A DNA stretch of 64,000 nt, taken from assembly GCA_963851245.1 (NCBI GenBank), contig CAWKOH010000003.1:620001-684000 (forward strand). The letters are read 5' to 3'. Under the pieces are notes generated by a model that searched no databases, was not told where the DNA came from, and worked only from the letters and a program-made list of their open reading frames with translations. Origin of the DNA: CAWKOH01 sp963851245 (GTDB lineage: Bacteria; Actinomycetota; Acidimicrobiia; Acidimicrobiales; Palsa-688). Position numbers and translations under genes: made by a program. Positions 17,735 through 27,849 of the stretch are shown here, piece after piece. Every line of letters begins with the position of its first letter. Within the stretch, counting starts at the first letter, position 1.

Positions 17735-19595
17735 CTACCGCTGGCCTGCCACGGCGCGGCGGACGGAGTGCTGCACGGATTCCGACGTCAGCTCCGTTAT
17801 CGGAAGGTGTCGGGCCCCCATGGCCGAGGCGATGTCGACGGCCAGTCCGAGCCGGGCGCCAGCCATCCGGCCCGAGCCGGCGGCTTCCACGTCGATCACC
17901 ACGGAATCGACACCCCTGGATCGCACCAACGCCGCCGCCGCCAAAGCCGCGTCCATGGGATCGGACCCGGCCGGCCCGGCCGTGGCCCGCCCGTCGGTGA
18001 TGAGCACCAGGAGGGGCCGATGCGTGGCCAGCCGGCCCGGATCGGCCGCCACCTTCAGGGCCGCATCGATTCCCGCCGACAGCGGCGTGCGGCCGCCGGT
18101 CGGAACATCGGCGAGGCGGGCCCGGGCTACTTCAACGCTCCCGGTCGGCCGGAGTACCACCTGGGCGCCGTCCCCTCGGAATGTCACAAGCGCCACCAGG
18201 TCTCGCCTCTGGTAAGCGTCCTTCAGCAGGCCGAGAACCGCCCCCTTGGCTGCCTTCATCCGGTCCTCCGCCCCCATGGACCCAGAGGCATCCACCGCTA
18301 TGACGACGAGGTTGGCGCTCTTCTGCTCTTTGACCGCTTCCCGCAGATCCCCCGGTTCGACCAGAGCGAGTCCCGGCGCCTGCTCATCCACCCGCCGGCT
18401 GGCAGCCATCCGGACGGTGGCACCCACCGCGACCGATCCGATGGGGCCGTCGGGCCGGCGGTCCCCGATGGTGCGACCCCGCGTGGCCTGAGCCGGTGTT
18501 CTCCGACCTGACGCGGGGGACGTCTGGCTCCGGTCCCGCCCAGCCGCGACGGGCGCCACGATCACCGGCACCGGAAGCGGCTGCCGGCCCGGTTCCGCTT
18601 GACCACCTGTTGCCTCCGGCTCTTCGCGGTCTCCGGATCCTCCATTCGGTGTCGGCGTCGTCCGGCCCAGGCTCGAAAGGCGCGGGGCCGAAATGATCGT
18701 CCAGAGCCTCGGAAAGGGCATCCTGATCCAGCCCGGCGGAGTCCATCGGATGCCGGCGAGCCCGGTGGGCGAGGGCCAGCGGGGCCACTATTCGTACTTC
18801 TTCGGGGCCGGCCTCGCTCCGGCCTTCCCATCCGGCCAGGGCGGCGGCGGCCCGGCAGATGGTCAGGTCGGCCCGCAGCCCTTCGGCCCCGACCGACGAA
18901 CACAACGCCGACACCGCCTCGAGCGTCCCTTCCGCCAGGGCGGCCGGTCGAGCCGCCGCCAGACGGGCGGCCAAGTCTGCCTCCGCCGAGGCGTAAGCGC
19001 TCCGCACCTGGTCGGGTGCGGAGTCGAACTCCAGACGGGTCCTCACCGCCGCGGCCCGCTCGCCCGGATCCACGGCGGACCGGATCTCGACAGCCAGGCC
19101 AAAACGATCGAGAAGCTGCGGGCGCAGGTCTCCCTCCTCCGGGTTCATGGAACCGATCAGCAAGAAACGGCTGGCGTGAGTCTCGGACAGCCCTTCCCTT
19201 TCCACCCGGTTGACACCGCTGGCCGCCACGTCGAGAAGAACATCGACCAGATGATCCGGCAGCAGGTTGATCTCGTCGACATAGAGGACGCCTCCGTGCG
19301 CCGAGGCCAGGAGGCCCGGGGACAGCCTGGTCTCCCCACCCGTCAGGGCCGCTGCCAGGTCCAGGGTCCCGACTACCCGATCCTCAGTAGCCCCTATAGG
19401 CAGCTCCACGAACGGGGCGCCGCCAGGAAGCAGGGCGGCCAAGCCGCGAGCCAGGGTGGACTTGGCGCTGCCCTTGTCACCGCGCAGCAGTACACCTCCG
19501 ATCCGCGGATCGACCGCGGTCAACACCAGCGCCAGCTTGGCCTGCTCCTGCCCCACCACAGCCGAGAAGGGCAGCAGGTCACTCGTGTGGCTCAC
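17735..19595 (-). CDS. Fused ChlI-ChlD chelatase subunit (cobalto/magnesium chelatase), one frameshift
   Basis: GTG 19595 overlaps the cobN stop as GTGA. The first frame gives the AAA+ ChlI part: GDKGSAKSTLA Walker A, GGVLYVDEINLL Walker B, SRFLLIGSMNPEEGDLRPQLLDRFG sensor region. The second frame gives the ChlD part: an acidic/proline linker, then a von Willebrand A domain with MIDAS VDASGSMG and TGGRTPLSAGIDAAL. Frames join near 18644, where removing one T from GAATGG yields EGGSGDREEPE. Total length 1861 bp is 620 codons plus one base, matching the fused actinobacterial subunit (about 620-630 residues). With CobN it should form the ATP-driven chelatase that inserts cobalt. Confidence 0.87.
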
Positions 19596-22500
19596 CTCGA
19601 CTCCTCCCATCCTTCCGCCTCGAGCAAAGCCCCCCTCAGGGTGTCCAAGGCGGCCGGCGAGGGGTCCCACAACCCGCGCTCCACCGCCTCGAGCAGCCGC
19701 TCGGCCATGCTCTTGAGCGCCCACGGATTGGAGTTCTCGAGAAACTTCCGGATCTCCGGATCGGCCACGTAGGCCTCGGTGACCTTCTCGTACATCCAAT
19801 CCTCGACGATGCCGGCGGTGGCGTCGTAGCCGAAGAGGTAGTCGACGGTGGCGGCCAGCTCGAAGGCGCCCTTGTAACCGTGCCGGGTCATGGCTTGAAT
19901 CCACTTCGGGTTTATGACCCGGGTCCTCACCACCCTGGCGGCCTCCTCCGCCAGGCTGCGCACCCGGGGCCGGGCCGGGTCGGCCGAGTCCCCGAACGCC
20001 GCCAGCGGGGCCCGGCCCGAGAGGGCCCGCACGGTTGCAACCATCCCGCCGTGGTCCTGGAGGTAGTCGTCGGAATCGAAAATGTCGTGTTCCCGGTTGT
20101 CCTGGTTCTTCACGGCGATCTCGATGGTCGAGAACCGCCGGCGCATGGACTCGGCCGCCGGCACACCCATCCCGGCCCGGCCGTAGCTGTACCCGCTCCA
20201 GGCCGTGTAGACGGCGGCCAGATCCTCGTCGCTGCGCCAGTCCCGGCTCTCCAGGAGCGGGAGGATCCCCGAGCCGTACGCACCGGGTTTGGCCCCGAAT
20301 ATGCGGGCATCTCCATCGTCGAATCCGGCCAGGGTCACCGCCTGGTCCAGCAGGTCTATGAGGTGGGGGAAGGCGTCGCGGAAGAAGCCGGATATGCGCA
20401 GCACCACGTCTACCCGGGGCCGGCCCAGTTCGTCATCGGAAATCAGCTCGACCCCGGTGACGCGGCCCGACTCGACCTGCCATACCGGGCGTACCCCCAG
20501 CAGGGCCAGGGCTTCTGCCACGTCGTCGCCGCCCGTCCGCATGGCCGCCGTGCCCCACACGACGAGGCCCACGCTGGTCGGGTAGCGACCCTCGTCACGG
20601 AGGTACCGGGCCAGCAACCCGTGAGCCAATCCCTGGCCGACTTCCCAGGCCAGTCGGGACGGGAGGGCCTTGGGATCGACCGAGTAGAAGTTCCGACCTG
20701 TCGGCAGGACGTGGGCCATGCCGCGGGTGGGCGCTCCGCTCGGCCCAGGCGGCACCCACCGCCCGGCCAGGGCAGCCAGAACCGCCGTCAGCTCGGAGCC
20801 GGTGGCGTCGAGAGCGGGGCGGAGGCAGGTGTCGACCCACTCCAGCGCCCGGGCCTCCGTTGCCGAGCCCGGTTCCCTGCTCCCGGCGAGGAGCTGCCGG
20901 CATTCGGCCTCCACGGCGTCCACTTCTGCCCGGGTCGCTCCCTCCCCGAGTGATACCTGCAAACGTTCGGCGACGCCCTCCCGCAACGATGGCGCCCCTC
21001 CCTGAGGAAGCCTGGTCAGGGCCGCCAGCAGATCGAGCAGAACGTCTCCCTGAGGCACCTGCCCGAGAACGTGGAGCCCGCCTCGGATCTGGGCGTCCTT
21101 CAGCTCGCACAGATAACCGTCCACGTGATTGACCAGCTCGTCGAAGCCTTCGCCTTCGGGCGCTTCAGCCACGCCGAGGTCCCGGTGCAGCTCGGCGGAG
21201 ACCAAGAGGTCCCACACCTTTTTCCTGATGGCCGGCAACTTCGACGGGTCGAGCGACGCCACCTGGGCGTGCTCGTCGAGCAGTTGCTCCAGCCTGGCGA
21301 TGTCGTCGTAGCTGTCGGCCCGGGTCATCGGAGGCACCAGGTGGTCGACGATGATGGCGTGGGCCCGGCGCTTGGCCTGGGTTCCCTCGCCCGGATCGTT
21401 GACGACGAAGGGATAGATCAGCGGAACGTCACCGAGGGCGACGTCGGGATAGCACGACGCCGACAGACCCACCCCCTTACCGGGGAGCCACTCGAGTGTG
21501 CCGTGCTTGCCGGCGTGGATGATGACGTCCGCCCGCCAGCCCTGGTCCAGCCACCGGTAGAAGCCGAGGTAGTGGTGCGTCGGGGCCAGGTCGGGAGAGT
21601 GGTAGATGGCGATGGGGTTCTCCCCGAAGCCGCGAGGCGGCTGCACCGTTACGAGGACACCACCGAGGTCGATTCCGGCGAAAGCCAGATCCCCCGACTC
21701 CGGGTCCCGGTACACCGAACCGGGCGCCTCACCCCACGCGTCCTCGACGCCGGCCCGAGCGGCGGGATCGACCGTGGACCACCACTCTCGATAGGTGTTA
21801 CCCGGCCAGCGACCGGGCGCCCGAGACAGCTGATCGGCGGTCAGAGAGTCATGCTCGTAGGAGAACGAGTCGATGAGCTCGGCCATGAGATCGTCGCCGC
21901 CGGCGGGGATGCGGTCGACCCGGTAGCCGGCGCCGGCGAGGGCCCGGAGGAGGGCTATCACCGAGGCCGGGGTGTCCAGCCCGACCGCGTTGCCGATGCG
22001 GCTGCGCCGGGTGGGATAAGCCGACATGACAATCGCCACCCGCCGCTCGCGCCGCGGGGTGTGACGCAGCTTGGCCATGCGCACGGCCAGACCGGCCACC
22101 CGGTCGACCCGGTCGGCGAGCGTGCGGTAGGCGCTCACCGGTGTGCCCAGACTGTCGCCGTCGTCGACCTCCTCGTTGAACGAGAAGGGAACCGCCACCA
22201 CCCGCCCGTCGAACTCCGGGATGGCGACCCGCATGGCCACATCGATGGGAAAAAGGCCGGACGTCGCGGCCTCCCAGTCCCGTTGCGACGAGGTGGCCGT
22301 GATGGCCTGAACGACCGGAACTCCCAGCGCGCCCAAGGCCGAGGCATCCCAGGCCAGGCCGTCTGCGGCGGAGGTCCCCGAGACGAGGACCGTCGTGATC
22401 AGGGCGTCAGGCCGTTCGCCTGCCAGCAGCTCGAGGGCCGGCACCCTCCCGTCAGCGTCGGGACGAAGCGAGTAGCACCACACGGCGGTGACGGCCGCGC

Positions 22501-23062
22501 CGCGTGCCTCGAGCGCGCCGCAAAGGTCGTCAACGAAGCCGGTGTTGCCGGCTATCAGATGGGCCCGGTAGAAGAGGATGGCGACGCGTGGCCCCGCCCC
22601 GCCGGGCGGTTCGCTCTGCCGGTAGACACCGGTGGCCGGCACCTCAGCCGGCGGATCGAACCCGAACCCCGTCAGGCAGACGGTGTCGGATACGAAGCGC
22701 AGGAGGTGTTCGGTGTTCCCCAACCCGCCGTGCACCAGGTACTCGAACGCCTGGGCGACCAGGGAGCTTGGCACCGTCGACGCCGCAGTCATCTCGGCGT
22801 CGGGGGCCGCCTCGCCTCCGAAGGCGATCAGCGGGATACCAGAGGCCAGGCACTGTTGGCGCAGATCGCCGAAGCGCCCCGGCCAGGCCCGGGCTCCACC
22901 GAGCAGGCGGACCATCACCACCTCGACCTCTTCCAGGTCGACGGCTCCGCCCATGGCGGCCGGATCCGCGGCGCGCACCGGCGGGAACCCGTCCGGGAGG
23001 CCCTCGATGATCGAACGCAGAGCCAGGATCTCACTCGGGGCGTTGGTCAGGTACAGGATCAC
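19592..23062 (-). CDS. cobN: Cobaltochelatase large subunit
   Basis: 1156 residues, one clean frame. It is the ChlH/CobN-type corrin-binding subunit, with GKHGTLEWLPGKGVGLS, LIYPFVVNDPGEGTQAKRR, the EHDIFDSDDYLQDHGGM segment and the C-terminal PKWIQAMTRHGYKGA all typical of CobN. With the ChlI-ChlD fusion encoded next, it inserts Co2+ into hydrogenobyrinate a,c-diamide in the aerobic pathway. The start is GTG at 23062, 3 bp from the cobQ stop. Length is slightly shorter than proteobacterial CobN (about 1250). CobN rather than ChlH is favoured by the surrounding cob genes and the absence of bacteriochlorophyll genes. Confidence 0.95.
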   Translation of the reverse strand: MILYLTNAPSEILALRSIIEGLPDGFPPVRAADPAAMGGAVDLEEVEVVMVRLLGGARAWPGRFGDLRQQCLASGIPLIAFGGEAAPDAEMTAASTVPSSLVAQAFEYLVHGGLGNTEHLLRFVSDTVCLTGFGFDPPAEVPATGVYRQSEPPGGAGPRVAILFYRAHLIAGNTGFVDDLCGALEARGAAVTAVWCYSLRPDADGRVPALELLAGERPDALITTVLVSGTSAADGLAWDASALGALGVPVVQAITATSSQRDWEAATSGLFPIDVAMRVAIPEFDGRVVAVPFSFNEEVDDGDSLGTPVSAYRTLADRVDRVAGLAVRMAKLRHTPRRERRVAIVMSAYPTRRSRIGNAVGLDTPASVIALLRALAGAGYRVDRIPAGGDDLMAELIDSFSYEHDSLTADQLSRAPGRWPGNTYREWWSTVDPAARAGVEDAWGEAPGSVYRDPESGDLAFAGIDLGGVLVTVQPPRGFGENPIAIYHSPDLAPTHHYLGFYRWLDQGWRADVIIHAGKHGTLEWLPGKGVGLSASCYPDVALGDVPLIYPFVVNDPGEGTQAKRRAHAIIVDHLVPPMTRADSYDDIARLEQLLDEHAQVASLDPSKLPAIRKKVWDLLVSAELHRDLGVAEAPEGEGFDELVNHVDGYLCELKDAQIRGGLHVLGQVPQGDVLLDLLAALTRLPQGGAPSLREGVAERLQVSLGEGATRAEVDAVEAECRQLLAGSREPGSATEARALEWVDTCLRPALDATGSELTAVLAALAGRWVPPGPSGAPTRGMAHVLPTGRNFYSVDPKALPSRLAWEVGQGLAHGLLARYLRDEGRYPTSVGLVVWGTAAMRTGGDDVAEALALLGVRPVWQVESGRVTGVELISDDELGRPRVDVVLRISGFFRDAFPHLIDLLDQAVTLAGFDDGDARIFGAKPGAYGSGILPLLESRDWRSDEDLAAVYTAWSGYSYGRAGMGVPAAESMRRRFSTIEIAVKNQDNREHDIFDSDDYLQDHGGMVATVRALSGRAPLAAFGDSADPARPRVRSLAEEAARVVRTRVINPKWIQAMTRHGYKGAFELAATVDYLFGYDATAGIVEDWMYEKVTEAYVADPEIRKFLENSNPWALKSMAERLLEAVERGLWDPSPAALDTLRGALLEAEGWEESR

Positions 23063-23065
23063 GCT

Positions 23066-24595
23066 TCAGCTCCGGGCCAGCCGGGGTCGCCGCCTGGACT
23101 GGTCGATCAGGGCCTCGACGGCGGCCATATCGAGATGCTCTTCCATGGCGTCCGCCAACCGGTCGAAGCGCGCCGTCCGGGCCTCGGCGAATGACAGCTT
23201 TCCAGCTGCCCACGGCCGCCCGGCCCGGCTCGCCACGGCGCTGAGGAACCGGCGCCGAAAGCCGTCCGCCTCGAAGAGGCCATGGAGGCTGGTACCCAGC
23301 ACCGCGCCGCCGGCGGCCTCACTGCCTTCGAAGCCGGAATGCAGCTCCAGCCACGGATTCGACGGTTCGGTCCGCCCATTGTGAATCTCATAGCCAGTGA
23401 CGGGGCAGCCGAAAGCGGTGCCCTCGGCCGCCCTGGTGATCTTGTCGGGGTGAAACACCGTCTTTACGGGAAGCAGGCCGAGACCGGCGACAGTGGCGGC
23501 CCGCTTCGCTTCGACCGCGTCGTCGATCTCCTCCCCCAGCATCTGGTAGCCGCCGCAGACGCCGAGGACGGTGCTCTTGCCCTGGTGCCGGCGCGACAGG
23601 GTGGTCAAGGCATCGGCGAGGCCGGTTACCCGGAGCCAGTGCAGGTCGGCCACGGTCGACTTGCTGCCCGGGAGTATCACGAGGTCCGGATGGCCAAGAG
23701 ACGCCGGCGATTCCACCATCCGCAGCCTGACGGCAGGCTCGACGGTCAGGGCGTCGAAGTCGGTGAAATTCGAGATATGAGGGAATCGCACCACGGCGAC
23801 GTCGAGGCCCGCCGCGCCGGGGCCGGTGGGTCCGGCGGGTCCGGCGGGCGCGGCCGCGTGAGGCCAGCCCGTGCGCAGGGCGAGCGAGTCCTCGGCGTCG
23901 ATACCGACCCCGTCCAACCACGGAATCACCCCGATGGTGGGGATACCGGTCCGCCGCTCGAGCTCCGCCGGCGCCTCCCGAAGGAGGGTTGGATCACCCC
24001 GGAACTTGTTGATCACGAAGCCGCTGATCAACTTCCGCCACTCCTCAGGCAGGAGAGTCACGGTCCCGAACATGGCGGCGAAAACGCCGCCCCGATCGAT
24101 ATCGCCGACCAGGATGGCCGGGAACCCGGCCGCCTCGGCGACCCGCAGGTTCACGACGTCGTGTTCGAGCAGGTTTATCTCGGCCGGGCTGCCGGCGCCC
24201 TCGCACAACACCACGTCATAGCGCCCCCGCAGGCTCTCGAGCTGCCCGATGACGATCGGCCACAGGTCCGCTTTGGCCTTTTGATAAGCGGCTGCGTCGA
24301 GGACCGCCCACGGCCGCCCCATCACGACGACCTGGCTGCTACGACTGGATGTCGGCTTCAGGAGGATGGGATTCATGGCCGCTTCTGCAGCCACACCGGC
24401 GGCCTGGGCCTGAGCGAATTGAGCCCGCCCTATCTCGTGTCCCTCGGCCGTGACCGCCGAGTTGAGGGCCATGTTCTGGGCCTTGAAGGGGGCGACTGTC
24501 ACGCCGCGGCGGGCCAGCAGGCGGCACAGTCCGGTGACCAGGGTGGTCTTGCCCGAGTCGCTGGTGGTCCCACAGACCATGAGTCCACCGCTCAT
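23066..24595 (-). CDS. cobQ: Cobyric acid synthase
   Basis: 509 residues from ATG at 24595. The N-terminal dethiobiotin-synthase-like ATPase opens with MVCGTTSDSGKTTLV (P-loop variant) and FKAQNMALNS; the C-terminal glutaminase has GVCGGYQMLG with its nucleophilic Cys and GTSLHGLFE with the His. It amidates four carboxylates of adenosylcobyrinate a,c-diamide using glutamine and ATP. The frame is open upstream to 25102 but that part overlaps the next gene in another frame. Length and motifs are normal for CobQ/CbiP. Confidence 0.95.
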   Translation of the reverse strand: MSGGLMVCGTTSDSGKTTLVTGLCRLLARRGVTVAPFKAQNMALNSAVTAEGHEIGRAQFAQAQAAGVAAEAAMNPILLKPTSSRSSQVVVMGRPWAVLDAAAYQKAKADLWPIVIGQLESLRGRYDVVLCEGAGSPAEINLLEHDVVNLRVAEAAGFPAILVGDIDRGGVFAAMFGTVTLLPEEWRKLISGFVINKFRGDPTLLREAPAELERRTGIPTIGVIPWLDGVGIDAEDSLALRTGWPHAAAPAGPAGPTGPGAAGLDVAVVRFPHISNFTDFDALTVEPAVRLRMVESPASLGHPDLVILPGSKSTVADLHWLRVTGLADALTTLSRRHQGKSTVLGVCGGYQMLGEEIDDAVEAKRAATVAGLGLLPVKTVFHPDKITRAAEGTAFGCPVTGYEIHNGRTEPSNPWLELHSGFEGSEAAGGAVLGTSLHGLFEADGFRRRFLSAVASRAGRPWAAGKLSFAEARTARFDRLADAMEEHLDMAAVEALIDQSRRRPRLARS

Positions 24596-24656
24596 CGATG
24601 CAGCCCTCGGGTGGTGCTCTTCCGGCCCCTGACACTGGACGGCTGCGCCAGGTCGC

Positions 24657-25580
24657 TCACCGCTCGCACAGCGCGGCCTCCAGACGGTCGAGGCCGCTGC
24701 GGTCCGGGACGGCGATGCGCACCACCCCGCGCAGCCCGAAGCTGCCGCAATCCCGCACGGCGATAGCGCGGGCGGCCAGGTGCTCCCGCAAATCAGGGGC
24801 GTCGACCAGGACCCAGTTGGCCTCGGAGGGCCGAGGTTGGAAGCCGGCCCGGGCGAGAACATCCACCAGGTCTCGTCGTAGGGCGGCCGTGGCCTCGGCC
24901 CAACCGGGCAGGTCGACGGTGTCAAGAAGGGCGGGAAGAGCAGCGGCGACCAGACCGTTGACCGACCATTGCGGCTGGCGGGCCCGGATCCGCTCCGCCA
25001 GGCGGGCGTCTGGCCCCAGCACGTATCCGACCCGCAACCCCGGGCAGGCCAGCAGCTTCGTGAGCGAACCGAGCACGACCGCACCGGCCGCGGCGTCACC
25101 ACGGGTCCAGGTCCCGGTGGCGAGAGGCCAGAAAGCTTCGTCCCAGACCGCCGCCCGATCGCCGGGTGCGGCCAGCAGGCCGGTTGGGTTGTGCGGGTTG
25201 GACCGCCAAAGAGGGGCGGTCCGATCCGTGTGCTCGAGATGGCGCCGGTAGAGGGAGAAGTCCGGTTCGTCGACCCAGCCGGCCTTGAGCTCGGCGGCGA
25301 CCAGGGCGATGGCCTCGGCGCCGCCGTTCGTCAGGACGAGATGTTCAGCATCGACGCCCATCGCCGCGGCCAGAGCCGCGGTGGCGGGGCCCGGATCGGG
25401 ATAGCGGGTGAGGCCGTCGAGATGACGGGCCACGACCGCAACCACACCGGGAGCTACCGGGTTGAGGCTGGCCGACAGGTCCAGTACCTCGGAGCGGTCA
25501 ATGCCGAGGGCCGCCGCCAACCGGTCGCCGTCGCCGCCGTGCGGACCGGGCTCGGGTGCCAGCCGAACGGCGGACCTCAC
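24657..25580 (-). CDS. cobC: CobC/CobD-like PLP-dependent aminotransferase (threonine-phosphate decarboxylase type)
   Basis: 307 residues of the class I/II aminotransferase fold: LDLSASLNPVAP opening, RYPDPG, LTNGGAEAIALVA, NPHNPTG, and the PLP lysine in GSLTKLLACPGLRVGY, with the C-terminal arginine region GVVRIAVPD. In cobalamin loci this family makes (R)-1-amino-2-propanol O-phosphate from threonine phosphate. It is shorter than Salmonella CobD (about 360), missing most of the loop between the PLP-aspartate region and the lysine, so activity should be treated as probable, not certain. It overlaps the cbiB stop by 4 nt. Confidence 0.85.
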   Translation of the reverse strand: MRSAVRLAPEPGPHGGDGDRLAAALGIDRSEVLDLSASLNPVAPGVVAVVARHLDGLTRYPDPGPATAALAAAMGVDAEHLVLTNGGAEAIALVAAELKAGWVDEPDFSLYRRHLEHTDRTAPLWRSNPHNPTGLLAAPGDRAAVWDEAFWPLATGTWTRGDAAAGAVVLGSLTKLLACPGLRVGYVLGPDARLAERIRARQPQWSVNGLVAAALPALLDTVDLPGWAEATAALRRDLVDVLARAGFQPRPSEANWVLVDAPDLREHLAARAIAVRDCGSFGLRGVVRIAVPDRSGLDRLEAALCER

Positions 25581-26587
25581 TGGACTCTCTTTCTCATGGC
25601 CGCCCGTAGGAGTGAGCGGGTTGCCCTGGGTGCGTGGACCAGCAGCCTCGGCGCCAGAACCAGTACGCCGAGAGCGATGGTCACGTCGCGGCTCAGAGTC
25701 CGGGCTCGTTCGATATCACCGACCTGGGCCGGCCTTCCATCACCGAGCGCCGGCCGCAGCTCGGTCCCGTGTCCATAGCGGTTGGGGCCGCCGAGCCGGA
25801 GTCCCAGGGCGGCGGCAAACGACGCCTCGGCTACACCCGCATTGGGTGACGGATGGGCCGGGGCCTGAGTGCGCACCGCCATCCAGACCCGAGCGGCCGA
25901 GGCGGGCCGAACCGCGGCGACCAGCAGGGCGGTGAGGCGGGCCGGCACCCAGGCCGCGAGGTCGTCGGCGCGGGCACTCGCCCATCCGAAGCGGGCGTAA
26001 CGAGGAGAGCGATGGCCGACCATGGCGTCGAGGGTGTTGAGAGCCCGGTACGCAAGTACACCCGGGGCTCCCCCGATGGAGGCCCAGAAGACTGGGGCCA
26101 CGATGGCATCGACGGTGTTCTCGGCCACCGATTCCACGACGGCCCGGCTTATCTCCGGGGCGTCGAGCCGGCTCGGATCCCGCCCGACTAGCGCAGGCAG
26201 CACTTGCCGGGAGGCAACCAGATCCCCGCTGCGCAGCGGCCCGGCCACCTTTTCGGCGGCGGCCTCCAGAGCCTTGCCGGCTACCGCGACGTAGGTTGCC
26301 AATGAGATGGCCGCCAGCTCCCGGAACGCTCGATCTCGCGGTCCGGCTCGCCGGTGGTCATCCGACCGCCTGCTCCTGGGGCGCAGGCTCCATCCGGTGG
26401 CCAGCGCCGCCCCCACCCCCGCAGCAGCGTAGGCAACGCCGGCCCGGCGGCGGTCCGCGTAACAGAGCCGCTCCAAAGCTTGCATGGCCTGCCCGTAGCG
26501 GGCGACGGGATGCCAGGAGGCCGGAGGCTCCCCGAGGAGCCGGTCCGCGACCAGGCCCACCACGACGGCGGTGTCTCTGCCGGTCAT
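25577..26587 (-). CDS. cobD: Adenosylcobinamide-phosphate synthase (CbiB type)
   Basis: 336 residues, mostly membrane-embedded. VVVGLVADRLLGEPPASWHPV is the conserved N-terminus, RDLVASRQ-like segment RSGDLVASRQVLPALVGRDP follows, then AVVESVAENTVDAIVAPVFW and ALNTLDAMVGHRSPRYARFG, all diagnostic of CbiB/CobD. It attaches aminopropanol phosphate to cobyric acid. ATG 26587 overlaps the cobS stop as ATGA. The same frame is open further upstream, but that part is out of register with cobS and not conserved. Confidence 0.93.
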   Translation of the reverse strand: MTGRDTAVVVGLVADRLLGEPPASWHPVARYGQAMQALERLCYADRRRAGVAYAAAGVGAALATGWSLRPRSRRSDDHRRAGPRDRAFRELAAISLATYVAVAGKALEAAAEKVAGPLRSGDLVASRQVLPALVGRDPSRLDAPEISRAVVESVAENTVDAIVAPVFWASIGGAPGVLAYRALNTLDAMVGHRSPRYARFGWASARADDLAAWVPARLTALLVAAVRPASAARVWMAVRTQAPAHPSPNAGVAEASFAAALGLRLGGPNRYGHGTELRPALGDGRPAQVGDIERARTLSRDVTIALGVLVLAPRLLVHAPRATRSLLRAAMRKRVQ

Positions 26588-27291
26588 GACCACCGGGCCG
26601 CCGCCACGATCAGCCCTGCTGTTTCCGCCAGTACCCCCGCCGCCCCGAGCACATCCCCGGTGAAGCCCCCCAAGCGACGGCGGGCCAGCCAGACCACCGA
26701 ACCGCCGGCGACCACGGCCGCGACCACGCTTACCGCTCCCGCCGGGAGCCGCCAGGCAAAAGCCAAACCCAAGGACAGACCGACACCGGCGATCAAGGGA
26801 GCCCACCGGGGCGACCCGGAGAACGCGGAGGCCAGACCGCCTTCCGCTCGGGCATACGGCTGGGTCCGAGCTATCAAGGCCATTCCCGTTCTCGACAGGC
26901 ACCAGAGAGCCACCAGCAGGATCACGCTTGGCCGGATCGCCGCCAGGGCCGCCCAGCGCAGCAGGAGGACCGCAATCGCCACCCCTACACCGAACGCCCC
27001 CACTTCGGGCGAAGCCATCACAGCCAGACGCCGGTCGCGGTCGAGGTGAGGGAGTAATCCGTCCGCGCTGTCGACCAGCCCGTCGAAATGAAGCAGACCG
27101 GTCACGACCAGGTCGGCGGCCACGACCAGAGCGGCGGAGAGCTGTGCGCTCCACAACCGGTTGGCGGCCCACCAGAGCCCGCCCAGGGCCAGGCCGATCA
27201 AGGCGCCGGCCGGCGGGAACCAGTCGAGCGTCCGCGGGCCGGGCGCCCGGGCCCGGCCGAAGGAGGTCAGGAACGAGAGTGCGCCTCTCAA
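26584..27291 (-). CDS. cobS: Adenosylcobinamide-GDP ribazoletransferase
   Basis: 235 residues with five to six membrane segments. FFPPAG-like DWFPPAGALIGL, LLHFDGLVDSADGL (the acidic motif that binds metal and substrate), ASPEVGAFGV and GFTGDVLGA are all CobS/CobV signatures. It joins GDP-activated cobinamide to alpha-ribazole, completing the nucleotide loop in the membrane. Translation starts at TTG 27291, whose TTGA overlaps the cobU stop, so expression is coupled to cobU. Confidence 0.95.
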   Translation of the reverse strand: MRGALSFLTSFGRARAPGPRTLDWFPPAGALIGLALGGLWWAANRLWSAQLSAALVVAADLVVTGLLHFDGLVDSADGLLPHLDRDRRLAVMASPEVGAFGVGVAIAVLLLRWAALAAIRPSVILLVALWCLSRTGMALIARTQPYARAEGGLASAFSGSPRWAPLIAGVGLSLGLAFAWRLPAGAVSVVAAVVAGGSVVWLARRRLGGFTGDVLGAAGVLAETAGLIVAAARWS

Positions 27292-27803
27292 CGGACTGAG
27301 CCCGGCCTCGCCACCGGTGGACCGTCGAGGCGCATCGCTCGCCCGGCGACCACCAGGAACACCTGATCGGCGACGGCGGAAACGTCCCGATTGAGAGCCC
27401 CCAGGGCGTCGCGGAATCTTCCACCCACCTCCGTGGAGGGATGAACGCCGAGCCCGACCTCCTCGGAAACGACGATGGTGTCACCGGGCCGCTTGCTCAG
27501 GACGGCGAGAAGCCCGGGCACATCGCCCTGGAACCCCGGCGAGGCGGCCAGCCAGGTCCCGAGAGAATCCACCAACGCGGTGTCCGGAACCGACCCGAGC
27601 GCTTCGACCAGGCCGGCTCCCGCCTCGACAGTCCGCCAAGACGCGGGCCGGCGAGCCCGGTGGGCCTGGACCCGGGTTTCGAAGTCGGCGTCCTCGATTA
27701 CCGCAGTGGCGATGTACGTGACCGTTCCGGCGCCCGCGGCGGCGAGATGCTCGGCCAGTTCGGACTTCCCGCTGCGCGCCCCTCCCAGCACCAGGGTGAT
27801 CAT
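27288..27803 (-). CDS. cobU: Bifunctional adenosylcobinamide kinase/guanylyltransferase
   Basis: 171 residues: P-loop GGARSGKS (7-14), ATAVIEDADFETRVQAHRARR (the histidine that becomes guanylylated is in the AHR segment), and VSEEVGLGVHP, VVAGRAMRL. It phosphorylates adenosylcobinamide and transfers GMP to give AdoCbi-GDP, the substrate of CobS. It is the first gene after the cobalamin riboswitch and the likely promoter-proximal gene of the whole minus-strand cob operon. Length is typical (about 170-185). Confidence 0.95.
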   Translation of the reverse strand: MITLVLGGARSGKSELAEHLAAAGAGTVTYIATAVIEDADFETRVQAHRARRPASWRTVEAGAGLVEALGSVPDTALVDSLGTWLAASPGFQGDVPGLLAVLSKRPGDTIVVSEEVGLGVHPSTEVGGRFRDALGALNRDVSAVADQVFLVVAGRAMRLDGPPVARPGSVR

Positions 27804-27849
27804 GAATGAGATGCCAACTTCACGTCCTCGCGTACCTCCGAGTGATCCC

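Noticed and set aside
21071..23194. A 707-codon open frame opposite cobN
   Set aside because: High GC leaves long antisense frames open; this one mirrors cobN codons and has no recognisable domain.
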